From contig CAMYKK010000023.1 of assembly GCA_947258975.1 (NCBI GenBank), positions 1 through 64,000 on the forward strand: 64,000 nt of DNA, given 5' to 3'. Positions 32,333-41,818 of the stretch are shown in pieces (positions within the stretch are counted from its first letter, which is position 1; every line of letters begins with the position of its first letter). A program made the translations under genes and the position numbers. A model generated the notes under the pieces. That model was not told the DNA's origin and did not search any database. It worked only from the letters and a program-made list of their open reading frames with translations. Source of the DNA: an uncultured Gammaproteobacteria bacterium. Its GTDB lineage: Bacteria; Pseudomonadota; Gammaproteobacteria; Arenicellales; JAANXG01.

Positions 32333-33838
32333 ATGGAAGAGCAGGTATCCAAGTATCTAGACCAATTCAGCGTGACCCAAAGCGCCCGGCGTTTTTTGTC
32401 CCAGCCGCAGCATATGTACATCGACGGCGCGTGGGTGGAGTCCGCGACCGGCGAGACTTTGGAGGTGTATGAACCGTCCACCGCCACCATGCTCACCCAC
32501 ATACCTTCGGCAACCGTTGCTGATGTGGATCGGGCGGTGGCGGCGGCTCGCAGCGCCCTCGAAGACGGCGAATGGTCGCGGATGACGCCGCGGGACAGAG
32601 AACGTATCTTGCATCGGATCGCGAATCTGGTCGATCAGAATGCGCAGACGGTCGGCGAAATAGAAACTGTAGATAACGGTAAAGCCATCACCGGTTGCCT
32701 GGATGCGGATGTGGGTGGATCGGTGGAGACATTGCACTATATGGCCGGTTGGCCAACCAAGATCGAAGGGGCGATCCGCTCGGTGTCGACGCCGGGCCAA
32801 CACTTCGCCTACACCCTCAAGGAGCCCGTGGGTGTGGTGGGGGCGATCGTACCCTGGAACTGGCCGTTCAACATGGCAATATGGAAGATTGCGGCGCCGC
32901 TCGCGGCGGGCTGTACGATCGTGATCAAACCGGCGCAGCAGACGTCGTTGAGCCTGCTGTATTTCATGGAGCTGTGTGAGCAAGCCGGCCTGCCAAAAGG
33001 CGTGCTCAATGTGGTTACCGGCAGGGGTTCGAGCATTGGTCAGCATCTGGCGGCGCATCCGGGGGTGGCAAAGGTCTCCTTTACGGGTTCCACCGAGGTC
33101 GGACGCACCGTCGGCAAGGCCGCGATGGAGCATGTCGCACACGTGACCTTGGAACTGGGCGGCAAGTCGCCGATGGTGGTGTTCGCGGATGCCGATATCG
33201 AACGCGTCGTCAACGCCACGCAAGCGAGCGTGTTTTTCAATGCCGGTCAGGTATGCAGTGCGGGTTCCCGCATGTACGTCCACGAAGCGATCTATGACGA
33301 CGTGGTTCAGGCGGTGGCAGACCGTGCGCAAGCGATGAAACTCGCGCCGGGACTCGATCCCGCATCCGAAATGGGGCCGGTCATCTCGCAACAGCAGTAC
33401 GAATCGATCGGCCAGTATCTCGAGCTGGGGGCGAAAGAGGGCGCGGAGCTTGTATGCGGCGGCCGGACGCTCGATGGACCCGGTTACTTCATCCAGCCGA
33501 CGGTCTTCGGGCGCACAACCAACTCGATGCGCATCGTCCAGGAGGAGATCTTCGGACCGGTGCTGGTGGCGCAATCATTTGCGGATGAAGACGAGGCGGT
33601 GCGGCTGGCAAATGACAATGAGTACGGTCTGGCGGCCAGCATATTCACCCGGGACGTGTCGCGTGCGCATCGTGTTGTGCCCCGCATTCAAGCCGGTACG
33701 GTCTGGGTCAACACCCATGACCTGATCGAAAGCTGCATGCCTTTTGGCGGTTACAAGAACTCCGGGATCGGCAAGGATCTCGGGCCGGAACAGCTCGATC
33801 ACTTTCTCGAGACCAAAACGGTCTGGCTAGAGTTATAG
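32333..33838 (+). CDS. NAD(P)-dependent aldehyde dehydrogenase
   Basis: 501 residues, full-length ALDH superfamily: general base Glu274 in LELGGKSP and nucleophile Cys308 in NAGQVCSAGSR. The NAD-fold segments PWNWPFN and GSTEVGR are present. It oxidises an aldehyde to a carboxylate; the nearest described relatives by motif are betaine- and aminobutyraldehyde-type enzymes, but I cannot fix the substrate. With the upstream SDR it may process the aldehyde expected from the kinase and phospho-lyase pair at 23241-25628. Confidence 0.92.
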   Translation: MEEQVSKYLDQFSVTQSARRFLSQPQHMYIDGAWVESATGETLEVYEPSTATMLTHIPSATVADVDRAVAAARSALEDGEWSRMTPRDRERILHRIANLVDQNAQTVGEIETVDNGKAITGCLDADVGGSVETLHYMAGWPTKIEGAIRSVSTPGQHFAYTLKEPVGVVGAIVPWNWPFNMAIWKIAAPLAAGCTIVIKPAQQTSLSLLYFMELCEQAGLPKGVLNVVTGRGSSIGQHLAAHPGVAKVSFTGSTEVGRTVGKAAMEHVAHVTLELGGKSPMVVFADADIERVVNATQASVFFNAGQVCSAGSRMYVHEAIYDDVVQAVADRAQAMKLAPGLDPASEMGPVISQQQYESIGQYLELGAKEGAELVCGGRTLDGPGYFIQPTVFGRTTNSMRIVQEEIFGPVLVAQSFADEDEAVRLANDNEYGLAASIFTRDVSRAHRVVPRIQAGTVWVNTHDLIESCMPFGGYKNSGIGKDLGPEQLDHFLETKTVWLEL

Positions 33839-33971
33839 AGTTTGGAGCCGGCCCTAACCAATTAAATACCAACGTCCCACCACCGTTGAAAGCGGACGAT
33901 GGATCGCCGATTGGTAGCGGGACTGCTTGGTCACGCGTACACGGCTGAATTTCTTTTCGGTGTAGCAACTC

Positions 33972-34913
33972 ATGATGCGTGGGGAACAGAAAAGCCAAAT
34001 CGAGCGTCGTGCGCTGAAGGTTTCTCTCGGCGGTGCGCTGTTTATGGCGCTGCTGGGTTTTGGCTACGCCTTCTACACCCATTCCGAGGCCATACTTCTC
34101 GATGGCGTCTATTCTCTGGTGGGACTGTTACTGGACCTGATCACCTTGCAAGTGGCAGTGCTGATAGCACGCCCGGAGGACGAGCACTTTCAATTTGGTT
34201 ATGCGCAGTTCGAACCTCTTTTGAATCTGTTCAAAGGGCTCGTGTTCCTGGGTATCTGTGTGTTTGCCGCGATCGCAGCAGTGAAGACACTGCTCAGTGG
34301 TGGCAGGGAAGTTGTGTTGGGCGATGCGGTGATCTATTCGTTGTTGGCGACGATGGGATGTGTGCTCGTTGCCGTCTACACGCGGCGCGTAGCGAAGCGG
34401 TCCGACTCAGACCTGGTCGCGGTGAGCGCGAAGGGATGGATCCTGGACAGCGCGTTCAGCATTGCCGTTTTGCTCGCGTTCTTGTTGGGCTACCTGCTTC
34501 AGGGTGGCGCTTTCGGCCCGTATCTCCCCTATCTGGATCCGGTTCTGGTCCTGATACTCGTGGCGCTGGCACTGCCCGTTCCCATCGGTGTACTTCGGGA
34601 CAGTCTGCGCGAAGTCGTGTTGATGGCGCCGTCATTGGAAGTGCAGCAGGCCATACACGGCAAACTCCAACAAGTGATAGATGGTCTTGCCTTTGACGAC
34701 TACAAGGTACGTGTGGTGAAGGTGGGAAGATCGATCTACGCCAATATCTACTTGCTCGCGGATGCGCGGCATCAGGGGGCGAGCTTGAGCGAATTGGATG
34801 CAATCCGCGCGCGCATCCATCGAGCGATGAGCAAAATATCCGACCAACTCGACCTGGATGTGGTGATCACCGGAAACCGTGATTGGATCCGACGCGGAGA
34901 ACATGAGACTTGA
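33972..34913 (+). CDS. Cation diffusion facilitator family transporter
   Basis: 313 residues with about six transmembrane helices and a soluble C-terminal ferredoxin-like domain. Helix II carries LLDGVYSLVGLLLDL; helix V carries ILDSAFSIAV. The Asp/His metal sites of Zn exporters are only partly matched (Asp kept, some His absent), so the metal may differ from zinc. It probably effluxes divalent cation in exchange for protons. The ATG at 33972 is followed by another at 33975. The repeat block begins immediately after the stop. Confidence 0.8.
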   Translation: MMRGEQKSQIERRALKVSLGGALFMALLGFGYAFYTHSEAILLDGVYSLVGLLLDLITLQVAVLIARPEDEHFQFGYAQFEPLLNLFKGLVFLGICVFAAIAAVKTLLSGGREVVLGDAVIYSLLATMGCVLVAVYTRRVAKRSDSDLVAVSAKGWILDSAFSIAVLLAFLLGYLLQGGAFGPYLPYLDPVLVLILVALALPVPIGVLRDSLREVVLMAPSLEVQQAIHGKLQQVIDGLAFDDYKVRVVKVGRSIYANIYLLADARHQGASLSELDAIRARIHRAMSKISDQLDLDVVITGNRDWIRRGEHET

Positions 34914-34916
34914 ATT

Positions 34917-34945
34917 CAATTCAGCACTTTTTTCTTTGTAAGGCT
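34917..34945. repeat. Repeat unit B, copy 1
   Basis: CAATTCAGCACTTTTTTCTT then TGTAAGGCT. The near copy lies at 57443-57473. Here B precedes unit A; at the other site it follows A. Confidence 0.7.
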
Positions 34946-34948
34946 ATT

Positions 34949-35050
34949 CACGACACGCTGAATCGAGTGACAATTCCCGGGACACGCCGTCAATACGTCC
35001 ATGTTGGCTCGGCGCCCGCATCCTTGCTGGCGACGGTCCCGGAAAATTTC
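34949..35050. repeat. Repeat unit A, copy 1 (about 100 bp)
   Basis: From CACGACACGCTGAA through CGGGACACGCCGT, GGCTCGGCGCC and CTTGCTGGCGACGGTCCCGG to AAAATTTC. About 90 percent identical by eye to 57338-57440, 22 kb away. It can form stem loops (GGGAC...GTCCC). It contains no ORF and looks like a dispersed intergenic repeat. Confidence 0.8.
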
Positions 35051-35281
35051 CCCGCGTTTCGCAGTGCCGCGGATCCTGAAGTACATACCACTCGACGTTG
35101 ACCCCGTTATCTCCACAACTTGTCCTTAACTGATAATCACGATGGCCAGTGACGACATTGTTGTGAGCGATGGGTAAGGACACACTTTGGGCCATCGAAT
35201 AAGCCAGCGTTCGACGCACTGTGTAACACCCAGCGTCCGATGGGACATTCTCCGTGTCGCCCGCCCAAGGAGCACACTTTT

Positions 35282-36280
35282 ATGAGTTTGAAGACAAAGA
35301 GCCTGACAAACAAACAGATGGTCGCGCTGTTCCGGAACCTGGTGCGCGCCGATCACTACGACAAAATGATGTACCGGCGGATGATGCAGGGGAAGCTGAT
35401 AGCCTTCTATCACCCGGGTGAAGGCGGGCTCGCGCCAGGGATAGCGGCGTGCACGTTTCTACGCAACGACGATAATCTGAGCCCGCATCACCGCGCCCAC
35501 GGCATGGGGCACATGCTCAGCAAGGGTGTGGACCTGCGTTACTACCTCGCCGAACACACCGGCAAGGAGACCGGGTGTTGCAAGGCGCGGTCCTCCTTTC
35601 ATTACAGCTTTCCGGAGCAGAAGATCTACATGATGTCCGGATTCATCGGTTATAACTTCGCGCCCTCGGTAGGTTGGGGATGGGCGGCGAAGCGGCGCGG
35701 TAAAGGGCAGGTGGTGATGAACTGCTCCGGTGATGGCTCTTATGGACAGGGCCGCGCCCACGAGGCCATGCTGATGGCCATGAACTGGAAACTACCGATC
35801 ATTTTTTTCTGCGAGAACAACGGCATGGCCATCCATTCCACCGCGTCGGAGATGCACCCGACCGCGGACATCGCGAGCCTCGCCAAAGGGTTCGACATGC
35901 CCGCCGCCATCGTCGATGGTCAGGATGTGTTTACGGTAGCGGAAACGGCGCTGGCGGCGATCGACCGCGCGCGCAACGACCAGGGTCCGACGTTTGTCGA
36001 GGCCAAGACGTATCGTTTCAAGGAACACGACATCGGTACACCGGACCTCGCGGGATACACGGAACGCACGGACAAGGAACACAAGGAAATGCGCAAACGG
36101 GACCCGGTGGTCCTGGCCACGGAACGGGTGCTGGCCGATGGGATCCTGAAACAGGGCGCGATCGACAAGCTCCATGAGGAGGCGGCGAAAGAGGTCGTGG
36201 AGGCGGAGCAGTTCGCCGACGAAAGCGCGATAGCCAGACCCAGCGAAGCGGAATTGATGGCCGCTGTTTACGCCCAATGA
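35282..36280 (+). CDS. 2-oxoacid (acetoin-type) dehydrogenase E1, alpha subunit
   Basis: About 332 residues of the ThDP-dependent E1 alpha family, with the ThDP/Mg motif GDGSYGQGRAHEA...CENN. The size and absence of a long N-terminal extension match acetoin dehydrogenase AcoA-type and short branched-chain E1 alpha subunits rather than the single-chain pyruvate E1. It decarboxylates a 2-oxoacid or cleaves acetoin onto lipoyl-E2. The start at 35282 is set by AAGGAG nine bases before. It is first in a four-gene operon E1alpha-E1beta-E2-E3. Confidence 0.88.
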   Translation: MSLKTKSLTNKQMVALFRNLVRADHYDKMMYRRMMQGKLIAFYHPGEGGLAPGIAACTFLRNDDNLSPHHRAHGMGHMLSKGVDLRYYLAEHTGKETGCCKARSSFHYSFPEQKIYMMSGFIGYNFAPSVGWGWAAKRRGKGQVVMNCSGDGSYGQGRAHEAMLMAMNWKLPIIFFCENNGMAIHSTASEMHPTADIASLAKGFDMPAAIVDGQDVFTVAETALAAIDRARNDQGPTFVEAKTYRFKEHDIGTPDLAGYTERTDKEHKEMRKRDPVVLATERVLADGILKQGAIDKLHEEAAKEVVEAEQFADESAIARPSEAELMAAVYAQ

Positions 36281-36305
36281 TAATGCCAGCGCAGGAGAAG
36301 CCGCG

Positions 36306-37268
36306 ATGCGAGAATTGCCGTTAATCGAAGCCATTAAAGAGGCCTATACCGAAGAGCTGCACGCGGACGAGTCCGTGTTCCTCATCGGGCAGGACATCCG
36401 GGGTGGCATCTTTCCCTATACCGACGGCCTGGTCGAGATATTCGGCGAGGATCGCATCGTCGATACACCGATCTCCGAATGCGGGATGTACGGGTGTGCG
36501 TTCGGCGCCGCGCAGGAGGGCTTCCGTCCGATCGTCGACTTCATGTTCGGGAGCTTCAGCTATGTGGCTTTTGCCGAGGCGTCGGTCACCACCGGACAGT
36601 ATCACTTTCTGCACGGCAGCCAGATACCCCTGCCGATTACGATCACCGCCGGGGTGGGCACCGGCGGGCGACTGGCGAACGATCATGCCATGTCCATTCA
36701 CGGCACGTTTTTGCATCAACCCGGCATCAAGGTGGCGATGCCGTCCACGCCCTACGACGCCAAGGGACTATTCAAGGCGGCAATCCGCGACAACAATCCG
36801 GTGGTGATTCCGTGGCACATGGGGTTGATGATGGAGCGGGGCCACGTCCCGGAAGAAGATTACATCGTGCCCCTGGGGGTGGCGGATGTAAAGCGCGCGG
36901 GTACTGACGTCACGGTGATCGCCAACAGCCTGGCGCTGAAGCATGCCATGAAGGTGGCGGATACATTGGCGGACGAGATCAGTGTCGAGGTCATCGATCC
37001 GCGGACTTTTGAGCCCTTCGACATGGATACCCTCTTGACGTCGTTGGCAAAGACCAATCGGCTGGTGGTAGTAGACGAGGACTGGGAACGCTGCGGCTTT
37101 GCCAGCACCGTGTCCGCCCGGGTCATGGAGCAGGGGTTTGACCTCCTGGATGCACCGGTGACGCGGGTCACGTTGCCGAACATGCCGATACCGGGGGGTT
37201 ATATGGAACCTTACATAGCGCCCAATCCGGAAAAGATCGAGGCGGCGATCCGCCAGGTGTGCGCATAA
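36306..37268 (+). CDS. 2-oxoacid (acetoin-type) dehydrogenase E1, beta subunit
   Basis: 320 residues, transketolase-type pyrimidine-binding domain (FLIGQDIRGG, DTPISECG, FMFGSFSY) and C-terminal transketolase domain (VEVIDPRTFEPFD, VVVDEDWERCG). It completes the alpha2beta2 E1 heterotetramer with the preceding subunit, 25 bases upstream. The Glu in ISECG is the residue that activates ThDP. Confidence 0.9.
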   Translation: MRELPLIEAIKEAYTEELHADESVFLIGQDIRGGIFPYTDGLVEIFGEDRIVDTPISECGMYGCAFGAAQEGFRPIVDFMFGSFSYVAFAEASVTTGQYHFLHGSQIPLPITITAGVGTGGRLANDHAMSIHGTFLHQPGIKVAMPSTPYDAKGLFKAAIRDNNPVVIPWHMGLMMERGHVPEEDYIVPLGVADVKRAGTDVTVIANSLALKHAMKVADTLADEISVEVIDPRTFEPFDMDTLLTSLAKTNRLVVVDEDWERCGFASTVSARVMEQGFDLLDAPVTRVTLPNMPIPGGYMEPYIAPNPEKIEAAIRQVCA

Positions 37269-37290
37269 CCGAACAAGGGAGTCACGAACG

Positions 37291-38547
37291 ATGGCAAAAG
37301 ACTATGTGATGCCCAAGTTGGCCATGGCGATGAACGAAGGCACGATCGCTAAATGGGTCATCGAAGAAGGGAGCCTGATCAATCAAGGCGAGATCATCAT
37401 GGTGGTCGAAACGGAGAAGGTGACATACGACTTGGAGTCTCCGGAGACCGGGTACTTCCATATCATCGTTGGCGAAGGGGAGACGGTGCCCGTCGAGACC
37501 GTCATCGGCCAGTTCGCCCAGGATGAAGCCGAATTGGCCAAACTCCAGGGCGAGTCCGGCGCCGGTGCGGAGCCGCCACCGGGCGAAGCCGCCAAAGCCG
37601 CGCCCGCCCCGGTTGCGCAAACAGACGCCGTTTCGGCGGCGGCCGGAGGCCGGATCAAGGCCTCGCCTTTGGCCCGAAAGATGGCGCGAGACCGGGGGAT
37701 AGACCTGGCCCTGGTGTCTGGTACCGGTCCGGGAGGACGCGTCGTTAAGCGTGATGTCCTGCAAGCGGAAGAGACCGGTACCGCCAGGCAAGCGGTGATC
37801 GGGGCTGCGGCGCCCCCGGTCGCCGGGGCAATGGTCGAGAAGGCACGCGTGCCGGTCAAAGGCGCCCGCGCGGCCATTGGCAAGCGCATGGTGGAGAATC
37901 TGAGCACCATGGCGCAGGTCAGCCATATGAGCGAGGTCGACATCACCAAGCTGATGACGGTGCGCAAGGAGTTCCTCGCCAAGGAGAAAGAACTCGGCAC
38001 CCGCGTGTCGCTCAACGCCTTTTTCATCAAGGCGCTCGAAGTCGCCGTTCGCCACGTGCCGATCGCCAACGCGAGCATTGTCGGTGAAGAAATTATTATC
38101 TGGGAAAACGTCAACGTGGGGTTTGCGGTCGCGTTGCCCGGACCCACCGAGTGGGACAGCAGCCTGATTGTGCCGGTGATCAAGAACGTCGAACAAAAGG
38201 GTCTGTTGCAGATCGATCGGGAAATGCGGGACCTGGTCGCGCGCGCGCGCGCCGGTGAGTTGGCGCCGGAGGATCTTTCCGACGCCACGATCACGGTGTC
38301 CAGCACCGCGGGTTTCGCGCCCGGCTGGGCGATCTCTACGCCCATCGTCAACGCACCACAGACAATCATCGTGCAACCCGGTACCGCGCTGGAAAGGCCG
38401 GTGGTGGTCGACGGAGAAATCGTCATTCGCACGATCCTGCCGTTCAGTCTCACCTTCGATCACCGGATTATGGACGGTGCGCCGCTCGGCCGGTTTTACA
38501 CCCGGCTGCATCAGTGTATCGAAGACCCCAGCATGATGCTGTTGTGA
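37291..38547 (+). CDS. Dihydrolipoyl acyltransferase E2
   Basis: 418 residues. A single lipoyl domain (about 1-80) has the lipoylated Lys43 in VETEKVTY. A Pro/Ala linker follows, then a peripheral-subunit-binding domain near residues 125-165 (ASPLARKMARDRGIDL, GPGGRVVKRDV) and an acyltransferase core with His391 and Asp395 in DHRIMDGA. It moves the acyl group from lipoate to CoA. Asp of the usual ETDKA motif is replaced by Glu (ETEKV). It lies 22 bases after E1beta. Acyl specificity (acetyl, branched or other) is not evident. Confidence 0.92.
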   Translation: MAKDYVMPKLAMAMNEGTIAKWVIEEGSLINQGEIIMVVETEKVTYDLESPETGYFHIIVGEGETVPVETVIGQFAQDEAELAKLQGESGAGAEPPPGEAAKAAPAPVAQTDAVSAAAGGRIKASPLARKMARDRGIDLALVSGTGPGGRVVKRDVLQAEETGTARQAVIGAAAPPVAGAMVEKARVPVKGARAAIGKRMVENLSTMAQVSHMSEVDITKLMTVRKEFLAKEKELGTRVSLNAFFIKALEVAVRHVPIANASIVGEEIIIWENVNVGFAVALPGPTEWDSSLIVPVIKNVEQKGLLQIDREMRDLVARARAGELAPEDLSDATITVSSTAGFAPGWAISTPIVNAPQTIIVQPGTALERPVVVDGEIVIRTILPFSLTFDHRIMDGAPLGRFYTRLHQCIEDPSMMLL

Positions 38548-38582
38548 AGCGCTGGCGGACTTTCTAACCGGAGCGATTCATC

Positions 38583-39977
38583 ATGGCGGAACAGTACGAC
38601 GTAACAATAATCGGGGCTGGACCCGGCGGGTATGTAGGTGCTATCAGGGCTGCGCAACTCGGGCTCAAGGTCTGTGTGATCGAAAAGGACGAACCCGGCG
38701 GTGTTTGCCTGAACTGGGGTTGTATTCCGTCCAAGAGCCTGATTCACCAAGCAGAACAATTCGAATCGCTAAAGGAAATGGAAGCGGTCGGCGTCAAAGT
38801 CGACCGCGCAAGCCTTGAATACGCCAAGGTGCACGCCAAATCGAGGCAGGCCGTCAAGGCGCTTACCGGCGGTGTGCGGGGGCTGCTCAAGAAAAACAAG
38901 GTGGATCTGGTTGCAGGAACGGCTACCATCGCCGCAAAAGGCGTGGTGAAGGTCGACGGCGGTAAAGAAATCAAGAGCGCGAATATCATCGTGGCCACTG
39001 GATCAAAATCCATGATCGTGCCGGGGTTCGATTGCGACGAGGTGCAAGTACTCTCCTCCGACGGCATTCTCGCCGCGACCGAACTCCCCGGCAGTTTGAT
39101 TATTCTCGGCGCGGGTGCGATCGGCTGTGAGTTTGCGTTTGTGATGAACGCCTTTGGCGTCAAGGTCACATTGGTCGAGATGGCGGAGCACATTCTTCCG
39201 GCAGAGGATTTCGAAGCCGCGCAGGTGTTGGATCAGTCGTTCAAGAAACACGGTATTGAAGTACTTGCCCCCTACCGTGCCAAATCCCTGGTTAAGTCGC
39301 AAGACGGGGTGACGGTGACGGTTGAATCCGCACCGGACGGCACGCGGGAACTCGAAGCAGACAAGGCGCTGGTGGTATTCGGCCGCGTGCCCATCACCGC
39401 TGACATCGGCCTCGATAAGGTGGGCGTGAAGACCGACAAACGCGGCTATATACCTGTCGGGGACTACTGTGAGACCAACGTCAAAGGCATCTTTGCCATT
39501 GGAGACGTGACCTCCACACCGGCTCTCGCCCATGTGGCTTCCAAGGAAGGTGAGATCGCGGTGGAATACATCGCCGGCCATACACCCGCGGCCAGGAACG
39601 TGGATCCGGATCTGGTGCCGTCGGCGATCTACTGCGAACCGCAGGTCGCCGGCTTCGGCATGCGCGAGGATCAGGCTAAGCGCGACGGAGTCAAGTATAA
39701 GAAATCGGTGTTTCCGTATCGCGGCGCCGGTAAGACCGTCGCGGTGGGCAAGACCGACGGCTTGGTCAAGGTGCTCACCGATCCCGATACCGGTGAGCTG
39801 CTCGGGGCTCACATTGTAGGCCACAACGCCACCGAATTGATCCATGAGTTGTTATTGGCAAAGAGCAGTGAACTGCTCCCTGGCGACATCGCCGACATGA
39901 TTCACGCCCATCCCACGATTTCCGAGGCGCTGATGGAGACTTTACGCGGCGTGGATGGGACGCCGATACATATGTGA
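38583..39977 (+). CDS. lpdA: Dihydrolipoyl dehydrogenase E3
   Basis: 464 residues, FAD/NAD disulfide oxidoreductase with redox pair Cys42 and Cys47 in GGVCLNWGCIPS, an N-terminal FAD motif GAGPGG, an NAD-binding GAGAIGCE and a C-terminal HAHPT with the catalytic His. It reoxidises dihydrolipoamide on E2 with NAD. It is 35 bases after the E2 gene and closes the operon. Its own operon location suggests a dedicated E3. A double hairpin follows. Confidence 0.94.
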   Translation: MAEQYDVTIIGAGPGGYVGAIRAAQLGLKVCVIEKDEPGGVCLNWGCIPSKSLIHQAEQFESLKEMEAVGVKVDRASLEYAKVHAKSRQAVKALTGGVRGLLKKNKVDLVAGTATIAAKGVVKVDGGKEIKSANIIVATGSKSMIVPGFDCDEVQVLSSDGILAATELPGSLIILGAGAIGCEFAFVMNAFGVKVTLVEMAEHILPAEDFEAAQVLDQSFKKHGIEVLAPYRAKSLVKSQDGVTVTVESAPDGTRELEADKALVVFGRVPITADIGLDKVGVKTDKRGYIPVGDYCETNVKGIFAIGDVTSTPALAHVASKEGEIAVEYIAGHTPAARNVDPDLVPSAIYCEPQVAGFGMREDQAKRDGVKYKKSVFPYRGAGKTVAVGKTDGLVKVLTDPDTGELLGAHIVGHNATELIHELLLAKSSELLPGDIADMIHAHPTISEALMETLRGVDGTPIHM

Positions 39978-40398
39978 TCCGAAAGGGGTCAGAGTATTCA
40001 CTCGAGAAAAAGGGGTCGGAGTGAATACTCCGACCCCTGTTTCTCTTTTTCTTATGACATGTTTGCTGTGCACGGATACGCGCCGCCATGGTTGTTGACT
40101 GCTCGTTTGCACTTGCATTCCTGCTGACCGAAAAAGACAAAAAAGATGGCCGTGCGTCACATTGTTGCCTGCAATGCGTAAGCGCATAGTGCCGACAACG
40201 AAATGAGTGCACCCAAGGGCAGCGACCAGTATGAAGGTAATAAAACGACAGTCATCACGTAAGCTCAATGCATTGTCGTGCCATGTCAATCTGGACCACC
40301 ACCTGCCTGGTATCCATCGGGTCCCGCTTATCGAATTGGACAGCACGCCTGCGAAAGCTATCCGTATTTCAACTATGTATCGCCCTGGAGGACGAGGC
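39978..40398. other. Intergenic region between E3 and DUF1329 genes
   Basis: 421 bases. It holds a compound hairpin at 39982-40038 followed by a T-rich run, then about 360 bases with no recognised gene. Promoter elements for the DUF1329 operon are expected near its right end; the ATG at 40399 has GGAGGACGAGG in front. Confidence 0.5.
39982..40045 (+). terminator. Compound terminator, AGGGGTCGGAGT hairpin
   Basis: A perfect 12-bp stem AGGGGTCGGAGT (40011-40022) with a 4-base loop GAAT, followed by a pyrimidine tail GTTTCTCTTTTTC. Just upstream, AAAGGGGTCAGAGTATTCAC plus TC (39983-40004) is an imperfect inverted copy of the right arm, so alternative pairing is possible. It is the third member of the GGGGTCAGA family in the window. 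Confidence 0.75.
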
Positions 40399-41784
40399 AT
40401 GATCACGAAACGTTTATTCCATGTGTTGTTTGGCGTTGTTTTTGGTATGAGCAGTGGCGCCATTGCGGCGGTGTCGGAGCAGGAAGCGGTGCAACTGGGC
40501 AAAGAACTCACGCCCGTAGGTGCGGAGCGCGCAGGGAACGCGGATAAGACCATTCCCGAATGGAACGGCGGCGAAACGAAGTCCCCGGCGGGCTGGGATC
40601 TGGGCAAACCGAGGCACGAAGCCTGGCAGCACATGAACGAAAAACTGCTCTACACCATCGATGCGGCCAATGCCGATCAGTACGCGGACCTCCTCAGCGA
40701 AGGGCAAAAGGCGATGTTGAAGACGGTCCCGGGCTACAAGATGGATGTTTATCCGTCCCGCCGCACCTGCGGATTTCCGGATTTTGTGTACGAGCGCACC
40801 AAGCAGAACGCACTCAATGCCAAGCTCAGCGCGGACGGCAATAAGCTCGAGGAAGGTGTCGGCGCCGCGGTGCTGTTTCCGGTCCCCAAGAACGGGAAGG
40901 AGGTGATTTGGAACCACAAGCTCCGCTATATGGGCGCGGGCTTTTACATGCCGCATTATTATTCTTTCATCTCGCCGGCGAAGGGCAACAATGCGTGGGT
41001 GAAGCTGCACAACGAATGGTACGTCGACATGCCGTTTCACCGACCCGACAACAAAGGTGTCAACGACGCGAAGGGCATTGAGATGGCCGCCGTCTACGAC
41101 ACCTTCGAACCCCAGGCGCGCATCGGCGAAAAGCTTCTCTACAAGTGGTACATCAACGAAGAAAGCAAGATCTGGTTGTACTTCCCCGGCCAGCGCCGCG
41201 TGCGCCGGCTGCCCACGTACACCTACGACGCGCCGATCCTGGGCAACGAAAACACCAAGGTGGTCGATCAGCTCTTCTTGTTCAGCGGCCAACTGGACCG
41301 CTACGAGTGGAAGTTGGTCGGTAAGCAGGAGCTGATCGTGCCCTACAACAGCTTCAAGGCCTACGACTTTACCGCCAAGGAAGAGAGCCTGCGGAATCCT
41401 GAGCACTTCCCGCGCGATCTGGTGCGCTACGAAAAGCACCGGGTCTGGGTAGTGGAAGCCGCCGTTGCCGAAGGAAAGCGGCACACCATGCCCAAGCGCC
41501 GTGTCTACGTCGACGAGGATTCTTGGAACGCCCTGGTGGTCGATCACTTCGACGCCGAGGGCAAGATCTGGCGCAGCTCGGAGGCGCACCCCATCCCGGT
41601 GTGGGAACTTGGCGCGTGCGTCTCGCTGTCACACGTGGACCAGGACCTGCAGACGTTGCGTTGGGTGGTCGACTCCTCGATCTATGCCGGGGGGAGCGAT
41701 ATCGACTGGAACTATGCACGCGACGGGAAAATGAAATCGTCCTACTTCACGGTGCAACATATCCGCCGTTCGGCACGTCGCTAG
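40399..41784 (+). CDS. DUF1329 family exported protein
   Basis: About 461 residues, N-terminal signal peptide (about 1-24), then a DUF1329 domain (family members fold like LolA/LolB-type lipid carriers, as I recall it, and are periplasmic or outer-membrane associated). Recognised by SEQEAVQLGKELTPVGAERAGN near the N-terminus, and by motifs such as GQRRVRRLPTYTYDAP and KRRVYVDEDSW. The molecular function is unproven; a carrier of hydrophobic molecules is the usual inference. The ATG at 40399 is supported by GGAGGACGAGG. It is first of a four-gene set with DUF1302, an RND protein and a Ycf48-like protein. Confidence 0.85.
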   Translation: MITKRLFHVLFGVVFGMSSGAIAAVSEQEAVQLGKELTPVGAERAGNADKTIPEWNGGETKSPAGWDLGKPRHEAWQHMNEKLLYTIDAANADQYADLLSEGQKAMLKTVPGYKMDVYPSRRTCGFPDFVYERTKQNALNAKLSADGNKLEEGVGAAVLFPVPKNGKEVIWNHKLRYMGAGFYMPHYYSFISPAKGNNAWVKLHNEWYVDMPFHRPDNKGVNDAKGIEMAAVYDTFEPQARIGEKLLYKWYINEESKIWLYFPGQRRVRRLPTYTYDAPILGNENTKVVDQLFLFSGQLDRYEWKLVGKQELIVPYNSFKAYDFTAKEESLRNPEHFPRDLVRYEKHRVWVVEAAVAEGKRHTMPKRRVYVDEDSWNALVVDHFDAEGKIWRSSEAHPIPVWELGACVSLSHVDQDLQTLRWVVDSSIYAGGSDIDWNYARDGKMKSSYFTVQHIRRSARR

Positions 41785-41818
41785 AACCGCGCCGGTTGAC
41801 ACAATGGGGAGAATTGCA

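Larger units (their letters stand above)
34914..35281. other. Intergenic region with chromosomal repeat units
   Basis: 368 bases. The first 140 hold repeat units B and A. The rest (35051-35281) has no recognisable element except the AAGGAG ribosome site of the E1alpha gene. Confidence 0.6.

Noticed and set aside
32357-33574. 405-residue reverse-strand reading frame opposite the aldehyde dehydrogenase
   Set aside because: It is antisense to a clear ALDH gene with intact catalytic residues, has basic, low-complexity composition and no recognisable family.
37282-38511. 409-residue reverse-strand frame opposite the E2 gene
   Set aside because: Antisense to E2, Arg/His/Asp-rich composition typical of shadow frames in GC-rich DNA, no ribosome site.
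40414-41589. 391-residue reverse-strand frame opposite the DUF1329 gene
   Set aside because: Antisense to a gene with signal peptide, ribosome site and family motifs; the frame has the His/Val/Leu-rich pattern of complement shadow.
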